Source of the DNA: Amphimedon queenslandica
Taxonomy: Eukaryota > Porifera > Demospongiae > Haplosclerida > Niphatidae
DNA length: 32,788 bases
Assembly (NCBI RefSeq): GCF_000090795.2
Contig: NW_003546304.1
Coordinates: 321,927 to 354,714, forward strand
Direction: 5' to 3'
The position numbers and the translations under genes are program-made. This document shows, piece after piece, positions 20,300-29,250 of this stretch; the stretch's first letter is position 1, and every line of letters begins with the position of its first letter. The notes beneath the pieces are model-generated. The model was not told the DNA's origin and searched no databases. It saw nothing but the letters and a program-made list of their open reading frames with translations.

Positions 20300-22658
20300 A
20301 TGTTCTTTGCTTATATTTTTGGAGGGGCCCTGCTCTTAGTTTTTACCCTTTGGTACAAGTAAGGCTCATCAATTGCGAGCCATTTTGTGTTATTCAGGTT
20401 GTGTTTCATCATAGGTTTGCTTATGCCCCGTATCAAGTGTTTAAGAAGGTTGGTTTGACTTCTCCTCCAACTGTACCTTTCTTTGGAAATAGTTTGGACA
20501 TATTTAAGCTGGTAAGGCCACCAAGGCAGTAAAACTAATAAATTATGTTTTTCCCTGCATGATAGACTGACACAGTTGCAGTAGAGAAATGGATGAGAAT
20601 ACATGGCAAAGTATTTGGGTAAGTACCCATCAGATAATTCGTTTAACAGGCAGCCAAAATTTTTTTATCAGCCATTCTTTGTTTGACGTAATTAAAGTGC
20701 ATCAAAGGGTTTATAATATTACACTAGACCTGACATTATGTTGATGCTGGAATAGAATTTAATTTGTCAAAAGGTCAAATTACCCACGCTTTTGATTAAA
20801 AATTGATGATATGCTGGCCTAGCGTCATATTGTTTGATCTGTCTATAACCATGCTCATCTTGCTATGCCCCCCCTCTCTCCTGTAATTAATTGATGACAT
20901 ATATGTATGTGTTTATTCTGCTTGTTGGTGCCAGTTCTTTTCTTGACATTCCCTCAGGATTGGTTTCCTTTATGTTCTCTACTTCATTTCCCATAAAACT
21001 TTACTATTATTATTAAATTTGTAGGTATTATTTTGGTGCCAAAGCTTTTATTGTCGTTCTTGATCTCGAAATGTTGAAAGAAATCACAATTAAACAGTTT
21101 GATAACTTTACTGAGAGAAGAGTAAGTATTCATATTTTTCTATGGCTAAGTTCTATTGTCATAATATTGCATTCATTTTATGTATTGTTTATAAGCTGCT
21201 TATGAGATTAATGGAATGTTGCTAGTGCAATAGACTGTATTTTCTCATTCATAGAAAGAGGATTCTGGTTTCTTCTATGTGTTAAGAAAAAAGGCCAATA
21301 TAGCTACTGGCCTTTTACTTATGGATAAGAAAAATTGGAAGAGGGTGAGGCCAATAACTAGCCCTACATTTTCAGCTAAGAAAATGAGAATGGTAAGTGA
21401 CACACTAACAAGGAAAAGAAGTGTATAACTTGAACTTCATCTAATTCCTTCTGCTTACATGTAGATGGTTCCTCTTATTGANNNNNNNNNNNNNNNNNNN
21501 NNNNNNNNNNNNNNNNNNNNNNNNNNNNNNNNNNNNNNNNNNNNNNNNNNNNNNNNNNNNNNNNNNNNNNNNNNNNNNNNNNNNNNNNNNNNNNNNNNNN
21601 NNNNNNNNNNNNNNNNNNNNNNNNNNNNNNNNNNNNNNNNNNNNNNNNNNNNNNNNNNNNNNNNNNNNNNNNNNNNNNNNNNNNNNNNNNNNNNNNNNNN
21701 NNNNNNNNNNNNNNNNNNNNNNNNNNNNNNNNNNNNNNNNNNNNNNNNNNNNNNNNNNNNNNNNNNNNNNNNNNNNNNNNNNNNNNNNNNNNNNNNNNNN
21801 NNNNNNNNNNNNNNNNNNNNNNNNNNNNNNNNNNNNNNNNNNNNNNNNNNNNNNNNNNNNNNNNNNNNNNNNNNNNNNNNNNNNNNNNNNNNNNNNNNNN
21901 NNNNNNNNNNNNNNNNNNNNNNNNNNNNNNNNNNNNNNNNNNNNNNNNNNNNNNNNNNNNNNNNNNNNNNNNNNNNNNNNNNNNNNNNNNNNNNNNNNNN
22001 NNNNNNNNNNNNNNNNNNNNNNNNNNNNNNNNNNNNNNNNNNNNNNNNNNNNNNNNNNNNNNNNNNNNNNNNNNNNNNNNNNNNNNNNNNNNNNNNNNNN
22101 NNNNNNNNNNNNNNNNNNNNNNNNNNNNNNNNNNNNNNNNNNNNNNNNNNNNNNNNNNNNNNNNNNNNNNNNNNNNNNNNNNNNNNNNNNNNNNNNNNNN
22201 NNNNNNNNNNNNNNNNNNGAGTCACTATACCTGCTGGTTGTTCTATCATGATACCCATTCAGGTCCTCCATCAATCAGTTGAACATTGGGAACAGCCTGA
22301 GCTCTTTAGACCAGAAAGGTTTGAGTCCAGTATATGCATATACTGGATGAGTTGGGTCTTTATGATGATAGGTTTAGTCCTGATGAGAAGGAGTCACGTC
22401 ATCCTATGTGTTATATGCCATTTGGTGCTGGTCCTCGTAATTGTATTGGTATGAGGTTTGCATTGATGGAAGCTAAAATGTGTCTAATGAACTTATTGAA
22501 GAAATACAAGTTTGAGAGAGCACCAGACACACAAGTAACAGAAGCAGAGGGTTGCTCTGTATTATTATTTTCTTTAATTTTAGGTTCCGTTAAAAACTCG
22601 TATTGGTATTACACAGTCACCAGCTGATGGAATATTTCTAAAAGTGCTACTGAAATGA
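20300..22658 (+). CDS. Cytochrome P450, CYP3-clan-like, copy A (interrupted by assembly gap)
   Basis: Visible exons: 20300-20358, 20415-20511, 20566-20618, 21025-21121, 21255-21392, 21465 into the gap, then out of the gap to 22318, 22372-22534, 22584-22658. The N terminus is a membrane anchor ([19 protein letters not shown]) followed by a proline hinge and [24 protein letters not shown] is the C-helix region. After the gap come the FRPERF motif and the heme loop [10 protein letters not shown] with the thiolate Cys. The I-helix and ExxR exons fall in the N run. P450s of this type are ER-membrane monooxygenases; the substrate is unknown. It is a tandem paralogue of the gene at 22911. AATAAA follows at 22674. 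Intactness cannot be judged because of the gap. Confidence 0.85.
21482..22218. other. Assembly gap (737 N)
   Basis: A run of N inside CYP copy A. The corresponding distance in copy B (after 24345, before 25322) is about 976 bp, so the true gap may be longer, or copy A may have shorter introns or a deletion here. Confidence 0.99.
22319..22371 (+). other. 53-nt CYP intron containing a 20-bp perfect palindrome
   Basis: The intron splits the PER-F codon region. Its core at 22327-22346, CCAGTATATGCATATACTGG, equals its own reverse complement. The same 53-nt intron is at 25422-25474 and 28730-28782, with one to three differences. Confidence 0.88.
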
Positions 22659-22712
22659 ACTTTTTAAAATTTAAATAAACTCAGCTATGAATTAGATATA
22701 TTTTTTAATTAG

Positions 22713-22800
22713 CTTCCAGAGCTCTTGTCATCACAGTGGGAGATCAGTTGAGGATTTATACTTATTATGAATTGATACTTTTATGTCATGTAGAATTTGA
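22713..22800 (+). pseudogene. Relic of TGFBRAP1 exon 27 and 3' flank
   Basis: About 22713-22757 (CCAGAGCTCTTGTCATCACAG, then TGGGAGATCAG, TTGAGGATTT) matches TGFBRAP1 exon 27 at about 19655-19702, the codons for ELLPSQWEIS..EDF. The sequence then jumps directly to a match of the TGFBRAP1 3' flank (about 20111-20165), so roughly 410 bp between them was deleted in the copy. It has no coding function. It marks the left part of the duplicated CYP unit. Confidence 0.82.
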
Positions 22801-22910
22801 TATTAAAAGGGAAATATTAATACAAGCACAATTATTTTTACAAAATTAATATCAAAATTAGACATCTCTGTTCACGTGATGATAAGCAATTAGGCAATCT
22901 AAAGTGAAAG

Positions 22911-25761
22911 ATGCTCTTTGCTTATATTTTTGGAGGGGTCCTGCTCTTAGTTCTTATCCTTTGGTACAAGTAAGGCTCATCAATTGCGAGCCATTTTGTG
23001 TTATTCAGGTTGTGTTTCATCATAGGTTTGCTTATGCCCCGTATCAAGTGTTTAAGAAGGTTGGTTTGACTTCTCCTCCAACTGTACCTTTCTTTGGAAA
23101 CAGTTTGGACATATTTAAGCTGGTAAGGCTACCAAGGCAGTAAGACTAAGAAATTATGTTTTTCCTTGCATGATAGACTGACACAGTTGCAATAGAGAAA
23201 TGGATGAAAATACATGGCAAAGTATTTGGGTAAGTAGATCCCCAAATAACTCGTTTAATAGACAGCTAAAATATTCATCAGTCATTCTTTGATACAATTA
23301 AAGGCAGGTTTACAATATTTACGCTAGTCCTGACGTTACGTTGATGCTGGAATAGGATTTGGTTCAACAAAAAGTCAAATCACCCACACTTTTAATTAAA
23401 AATTGACTTTATGCTGGCCTAGCGTCATATTTTAAACCAACCTTAATTGTTATACTTGTCATTTACTGTCTGTTTGTTGGATTTTATGGGGTGCCAGCTG
23501 TTGTCTTGGAATTCCCTCGGGACTTTCCTTCTATGCTCTCTAGTTCATTTCCTGTAATTATATTATGATTATATGTAGGTATTACTTTGGTGCCAGGGCT
23601 GTTGTTGCCATTCTTGATCTTGATATGTTGAAAGAAATCACAATTAAACAGTTTGATAACTTTACTGAGAGAAGAGTAAGTATTCATATTTTTCTATGGC
23701 CAGACCTGGCGTTAATTAAAAAAACCTGAATTACAATTAGACATTTAATTACACTTCTTTTGTAAAAATGGACTAACAAATACTATGTTTTGGTACCAAA
23801 CAGAAACATGGCTTACTTTTTAAAATGGAAAATTTACGGTTTAGAAGATTGTCACCAGCTGGGTTCCTATAAAGCATGCTAAACAATGAGTTAATTTTGC
23901 AGCTCAAACTACATATACAACTTCAGAACATGTATGTATCAGAAAAAAATATAAAATGGAGAAATCTCACCTAGCCATTTTTGGTCAAAGGCCCTTACAG
24001 TGACAGGGACTTTTGCTCAATTTCAGAACAGCTTTAAAAATTCATGAAATTAATGGAGCCCACTAATGTTTAATTGTTAATTGCTAGTGTAAATACCCGG
24101 TAGGCTTTATTTTGTCATTCATAGAAAGGGGACTCTGGCTTCATGTATGTGTTAAGAAAAAAGGCCAATGTTGCTACTGGCCTTGTACACATGGATAAGA
24201 AAAATTGGAAGAGGGTAAGGCCAATAACTAGCCCTACATTTTCAGCTAAGAAAATGAGAATGGTAAGTGACACACTAACAAGGAAAAGAAGTGTATAACT
24301 TCATCTAATTCCTTCTGCTTACATGTAGATGGTTCCTCTTATTGAGAAGAGCTGTCACACATTGGATGAGGTATTTAGTGACATAAGTACTAAAGGCAAT
24401 AGTACCGAACTCTTTAGGTTAACATTGAACTAGAATAATTAGTGTATCATTATTTTTAATGTATAGAATATTTGGTCATTTTACAATGGAGGTTATTCTA
24501 GCGACTGCTTTTGGTTGTCAAGTGAATATTCTTAAAGGAGAAGGAAACTCTTTAACTGAAGCTGCTGCAGGGATATTCTCTGGCACTGCCATTACAGGAT
24601 TGAGTGAATTATTATGCTGTATGCAAATGTGTATTAAATTGCTAATTTATTGCAATTTATTTTTCAGCCCAAATTCCTTTCTCAGAAAAATTGTTTGAGT
24701 TGTTTTTTTCAAATGGATCGAAGATAACTCAGGATTTTGCAACTCTTAAAAGTGTTGCGATGGAAGTGATTGAACAGAGAAGGCAACAGTCATCTGAAGC
24801 ATCTGAAAATAAAGTCAGAAATTTTTATTCTATAAAAAGGCAATATAATCCCATAATTTAATTACAGAATGTTGACTTTCTTCAGCTTTTAATGGAAGCT
24901 AGAGCAGATGATGATACTGGGGAATTAGGACCTGGTTCCAAGCAGTTGACAGATGATGAAATAATAGCTCTCTGTACAACGTTTTTATTAGCTGGATATG
25001 AGACAACCAGTAACCTACTGGCCTTTACAGCATATCTTCTAGCAATGAACCCTGATAAACAAGAGAAACTGATTCAAGAAATTGATAAATATTATCAAGA
25101 TCATAAAGTAATTGGTTGTATTGTTCCTACTATTTATATATTATGCAGGAGTCTTCTTTGTATGATGCTGCACACAGTGTGGAGTATTTAGACTGGGTAT
25201 TACATGAGTCACTGAGGGTATATCCACCTGCACCAAGGTGCAGCTATACACCTACTTGAGTTTATAATTACTCATATAACTAGGACTTTCAGAATATGTG
25301 AAAACACTTGTACAATCAATGGAGTCACTATACCTGCTGGTTGTTACATCGTGATACCCATTCAGGTCCTCCATCAGTCAGTTGAACATTGGGAACAGCC
25401 TGAGCTCTTTAGACCAGAAAGGTTTGAGTCCAGTATATGCATATACTGGATGAGTTGAGTCTTTATGATGATAGGTTTAGTCCTAATGAGAAGGAGTCAC
25501 ATCATCCAATGTGTTATATGCCATTTGGTGCTGGTCCTCGTAATTGTATTGGTATGAGGTTTGCATTGATGGAAGCTAAAATGTGTCTGATGAATTTATT
25601 GAGGAAATACAAGTTTGAGAGAGCACCAGACACACAAGTAACAGAAGTAGAGGATTGTTCTGTATTATTATTTTTATTAATTTTAGGTTCCATTAAAAAC
25701 TCGTATTGGCGTTACACAGTCACCAGCTGATGGAATATTTCTAAAAGTGCTACTGCAATGA
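22911..25761 (+). CDS. Cytochrome P450, CYP3-clan-like, copy B (intact)
   Basis: Thirteen exons join in phase to 506 aa: 22911-22969, 23026-23122, 23177-23229, 23579-23675, 24125-24262, 24329-24417, 24467-24603, 24668-24813, 24868-25107, 25149-25237, 25284-25421, 25475-25637, 25687-25761. All class motifs are present: N-terminal anchor (LFAYIFGGVLLLVLILWY), I-helix AGYETTS at about 314-320, ExxR as ESLR at 372-375, PERF at 426-429, and heme loop [10 protein letters not shown] with Cys452. The CYP3 clan is suggested by the [18 protein letters not shown] and [10 protein letters not shown] segments. It is expected to be an ER monooxygenase that needs P450 reductase; the substrate is unknown. It has the same exon structure as copy A and near-identical exon 1-2 DNA. 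Intron 5 is enlarged by a repeat. Confidence 0.93.
23701..24080 (-). repeat. Repeat insertion in intron 5 of CYP copy B
   Basis: Copy A has a 133-nt intron here and copy B 449 nt. The extra sequence, read on the minus strand (TTCATGAATTTTTAAAGC..., TTCTCCATTTTATA..., AGTTTGAGCTG), matches the repeat at 9155-9490 in reverse orientation. Confidence 0.72.
25422..25474 (+). other. 53-nt palindrome-bearing intron in CYP copy B
   Basis: The 20-bp palindrome lies at 25430-25449. The intron differs from the copy A intron at one position by eye. Skipping the splice shifts the frame, so removal is required for the heme loop. Confidence 0.88.
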
Positions 25762-26320
25762 ACTTTTTAAAATTTATAAAAACTTGGCTATGAATTAGAA
25801 TTTTTTGTATAGCTAGATCTAGGCTTTATCTAATAAGATTGATTAATATCCTAGGGTATGACACATCTAAGAGATCATAATTCATAAGATGATGTTGAAA
25901 TAGTATACCTTGTGTAATTTTGGCCAAAGCTCTTCTAAAGCTAGTATTTAAGAATAAATTAAACAGAAAACTTTTCCAGTGCTACATATAGGACACTGAA
26001 GTTGCAAAAAAAGTATTTGGTGGGTGGATATTCCATTCAGCTCCATTGTTTACAATTATTGCATGATTCTCATTTTAATTTTGGTGAGTTTAGTGCTACC
26101 ACCCATCATGTACTCTTGGTGCTACTATAGCTACATATAGGACACTGTAGTTACAAAAAAGGTATTTGGTGGGCGGGTATTGATAGTTCATGCCATTTAT
26201 CTCCATTGTTTACAATTATTGCATGATTCTCATTTTCATTTTCATGAGTTTGATATAAACTGTTTTATTGCACCTTAGCATATAAAACATAGAGTTATAG
26301 GTGACATTGTTCAGTTAAAT
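25762..26320 (+). other. CYP B to transporter intergenic region with a tandem duplication
   Basis: No coding exon is seen. A block beginning CTACATATAGGACACTG at 25982 recurs at 26131, including GTATTTGGTGGG and CTCCATTGTTTACAATTATT (26041 and 26201), so the step is 149-160 bp. TATAAAA at 26281-26287 is a possible TATA box 34 bp before the transporter ATG. Confidence 0.7.
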
Positions 26321-27754
26321 ATGGCTTTATCAAAGGCTAGAGTGTATGTAGCTCCTATAGTGTCATTTTCTGCTATTATGGTGCTTATGTGGAACTATTT
26401 GATGGCTATTCAGTATCATTTGACTAGATACTTATTTTCTGAAGGCCCTTTACATCAGTTACAATATGTTCATTTAGTTTCTTACATTTTTTTCTCTCTC
26501 CTTGGTTTATTAACTGATGTATACATAGGAAGATACAGAGCAATAATGATTGGTGTCATACTCTGTTTTATATCATGGATTATACTTGGAATTACAATTA
26601 TACTCAATAATTATAACAGATTACTCAAAGCACTGTGGATTGTTTTAGCCCTTCTTCAATATACTGGCTTTGTAAGTTTTCTTGCCAATATTATTCAATA
26701 CAATATTGATCAGTTAATTGGAGCATCAGCTAACGAACTGAGTACTGTAATATACTGGAATATTGCTGCTTATCCAACTGCAACTGCTTTAAGTGATTGG
26801 TTATCATCACTTGACACTGTTACTGAAGAGTTGCTATTTATTATGGCATCAGGAGTAGCACTGTCTCTTATACTGGTATCTCATTCATTTTTTAAACACA
26901 AGCTGGAGAATATATCACTGATCAAGAATCCCATCAAACTGATATTCAGAGTATTGTGTTATACCAGGAAGCACAAGTATCCTGAGAATCGTAGTGCTCT
27001 GACCTACTGGGAGGAAGAGGCTCCTTCAAGAATAGACCTGGGTAAGGATAAGTATGGTGGACCATTTACAGAGGAAGAGGTAGAAGATGTGAAGACTTTC
27101 TTTCGTATATTACCCTTATTCATTGCTACATTTGGATATGCATTGGCTGAAGACAGTTTCTTTGAAAAGTCCTCAAACTACTATAAAGTGCTAAAAAGTT
27201 TTGGCGCTTATCACATCACTGTTCTGCTCTTATTCCTAATTTATCTGTTCATCATTCGTGGTTTTTTCCACAGGTATATACCCAGTATGCTTTCCAGAAT
27301 GGGTGCTGGGCTTTTCTTTTCTTTATCCACTTGCATCCTTCATTTGTTGACTGAGAAATTTCAGTCATATCATAACTTATTAATAATAATTGAACAAGTA
27401 ATATTTGGAATTTCATTTTTCCTTCTTTTTCCTACTTCATTTGAGTTTACAGTGGCACAGTCTCCAGAACATATGAGAGGGTTGATGGTTGGATTGTGTT
27501 ATTCATCAATGGGATTTGGATCTGCTATTTCAAAAATATTACTAACTTCAATAAAAAAATGGTACTACTACATAATAGCATGTGTCCTCCAGTTGCTTAT
27601 ACTGATAATATTTCTGATACTGGCCAAACGTTACAAGTATCGCGTGAGAGAGAATGAAATCAACATTGTTCAGATAGTTGATGATCATTATCAAAAATAC
27701 ATGGAACAAGAAAATGAACATTGGCAACAAAGAAAGTTTCCTCAGGACTATTAG
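26321..27754 (+). CDS. POT/PTR-family (SLC15-like) membrane transporter, single exon
   Basis: A continuous 477-residue frame from ATG to TAG with about 11-12 hydrophobic segments (for example 10-30, 49-70, 74-96). Family features seen: YNIDQLIGAS in the N-terminal half, a cytosolic loop after TM6 with SALTYWEEEAPSRIDLGKDKY then EEVEDVKTFFRILPLF, and FEFTVAQSPEHMRGLMVGL in the C-terminal half, the conserved PTR2 segment. POT proteins move di/tripeptides or related solutes with protons. The ExxER-type proton-coupling motif expected in TM1 is not recognisable (VLMWNYLMAIQYHL), so mechanism and substrate are uncertain. It is intronless, in contrast to its intron-rich neighbours. A relic of a similar start lies at 28161. 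Confidence 0.82.
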   Translation: MALSKARVYVAPIVSFSAIMVLMWNYLMAIQYHLTRYLFSEGPLHQLQYVHLVSYIFFSLLGLLTDVYIGRYRAIMIGVILCFISWIILGITIILNNYNRLLKALWIVLALLQYTGFVSFLANIIQYNIDQLIGASANELSTVIYWNIAAYPTATALSDWLSSLDTVTEELLFIMASGVALSLILVSHSFFKHKLENISLIKNPIKLIFRVLCYTRKHKYPENRSALTYWEEEAPSRIDLGKDKYGGPFTEEEVEDVKTFFRILPLFIATFGYALAEDSFFEKSSNYYKVLKSFGAYHITVLLLFLIYLFIIRGFFHRYIPSMLSRMGAGLFFSLSTCILHLLTEKFQSYHNLLIIIEQVIFGISFFLLFPTSFEFTVAQSPEHMRGLMVGLCYSSMGFGSAISKILLTSIKKWYYYIIACVLQLLILIIFLILAKRYKYRVRENEINIVQIVDDHYQKYMEQENEHWQQRKFPQDY

Positions 27755-28423
27755 ATCTGTTATTGCATCATTATATATAGTCACTATTTTAGTGAATATA
27801 ATGGTAACCATCCAACAGTTTTTTAAAATAAAGTATCTTACAGCAATAACTACTTTTTGAATATTTTTAATTTTTACTTTGAGAGATAACTGAGAAAGAT
27901 AGAAAGTCACGTATCAGGCAATAATTTATAAATATGCTAGATTCTAACAATAACAGTACAATAGTAACATTGTCCAATATTTCCTTTGTAAATTAGTTTC
28001 ATTATCTATTTGAATTAGCAATTAGCAACTGTAAACTGTTTGACTTTTGATATTGTATCTATTGCAGGAGTGATAGAAACACAAATCATGACAAATGAAC
28101 AACAAATGGATTCATGCATGATAATAAGATATGTCACTTACAAGTTTCATGTGATTCAGCATGGCTATATCAAAAGCTAAAGTAAATGTAGCTCCCAACT
28201 CTTATTTTATATTGAATTAAATGATTAGTATGACATTAAATACAAAAACGTATTATGAAATAATAATTACAAAATTAAGTGTGCACATCAAAAAAATTTG
28301 ACAATTAATCTAGTCAACATCTCAAGTTGGAGAGGTTAATAAGTTTTAGCATAGATCACATTTCATGATGCATTGCTATGATTTAATTTCATGACTTAAT
28401 AGTCATGAAATTAACTTGCATAG
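27755..28423 (+). other. Transporter 3' region to CYP pseudogene
   Basis: AT-rich, with no intact gene. AATAAA lies at about 27828. It contains the transporter-start relic at 28161-28196. Confidence 0.55.
28161..28196 (+). pseudogene. Relic 5' end of a second POT-like transporter
   Basis: ATG plus 11 codons read MAISKAKVNVAP, against MALSKARVYVAP at the intact gene (26321). Similarity then ends and stops follow. This indicates a duplicated and almost wholly deleted transporter copy just upstream of the CYP pseudogene. Confidence 0.7.
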
Positions 28424-29069
28424 GTATTACTTTGGTTCTGAGCCTGTGGTTTATGTCCTTGATCCTGATATATTAAAAGAGATATTTTGGATTGGCTTAT
28501 TAGCTGGATATAAGACAACTATAATGTATTAGCTTTCACATCATATCTTTTAGCAATGAACCCTGAGAAACAAGAGAAGCTGATTCAAAAAATTGATAAC
28601 AACATAAAGTAATATGTATTATACTAGTGTATTATTATTACCAGGAGGATGTGGGATACTAATTCCTATTCAAATGCTCCATCGGTCAGTTGAACATTGG
28701 GAGCAGCCTGAGTTCTTTAGACCAGAAAGGTTTGAGTCCAGTATATGCATATACTGGATGAGTTGTGTCTTTATAATGACAGGTTTAGTCCTGATGAGGA
28801 GTCACGTCATCCTATGTGTTATAATGCCATTTGGTGCTGGTCCTCGTAATTGTGTTGGTATGAGGTTTGCATTGATGGAAACTAAAATGTGTCTAATGAC
28901 TTTATTGAGGAAATACAAGTTCGAGAGAGAACCGGACACACAGGCAACTGATCATTTCTGATTTATACTTGTTGCTGATCATTTCAGGTTCCTTGGGAAA
29001 TTTCTGTCAAGCCGGCTTACACAGTCGCCATCTAATGGAATATCCCTTAAAGTGGTCACAAACAAATAA
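28424..29069 (+). pseudogene. Cytochrome P450 pseudogene (third copy)
   Basis: Fragments keep CYP order. The exon-4 start is at 28424-28484 (YYFGSEPVVYVLDPDILKE). It is fused directly to a decayed I-helix exon at 28485-28604, where the expected AGYETT reads AGYKTT with frame breaks. The PERF exon is at 28643-28729 and the 53-nt intron at 28730-28782. The heme exon at 28783-28941 has one extra A after CCTATGTGTTAT, so [10 protein letters not shown] is out of frame with PERF. The last exon ends at TAA 29067-29069. Exons 1-3, 5-8 and the ExxR exon are missing. It is not expected to give a functional enzyme. Confidence 0.9.
28730..28782 (+). other. 53-nt palindrome-bearing intron retained in the CYP pseudogene
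   Basis: The same 20-bp palindrome lies at 28738-28757. Three differences from copy A across 53 nt, compared with clearly more differences in the adjacent 83-nt exon segment. Confidence 0.85.
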
Positions 29070-29189
29070 GGAGGCTGATCAAGACAACAATCAAAAATGG
29101 CTTTAAATACATTATAATCAGAATAACATTCTAATCAAAATAACTGAAGCATATGACACACATTAATTAATAGTTTTCACAGACATTAT

Positions 29190-29195
29190 TTTATT
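29190..29195 (-). terminator. Poly(A) signal AATAAA for the UBL/Death gene
   Basis: Plus-strand TTTATT, which reads AATAAA on the minus strand, 55 bp past the stop codon. Confidence 0.5.
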
Positions 29196-29250
29196 ATTAA
29201 AGTACAAAAATTCTTAATATTATTAAGGCAAGTCACTAATTATTACAAAA

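Noticed and set aside
21441..22454. Frames of 257-329 codons through the N run
   Set aside because: The length comes from unknown bases. Only the flanking P450 exons are real.
22334..22627. Apparent short gene beginning MHILDEL
   Set aside because: It reads through the 53-nt intron into the P450 heme exon. The PERF exon requires that intron to be removed to keep frame. The same applies to 25437-25730.
27548..27910. Minus-strand 120-codon frame overlapping the transporter 3' end
   Set aside because: It is a shadow of the transporter coding strand, with no family features or splice context.
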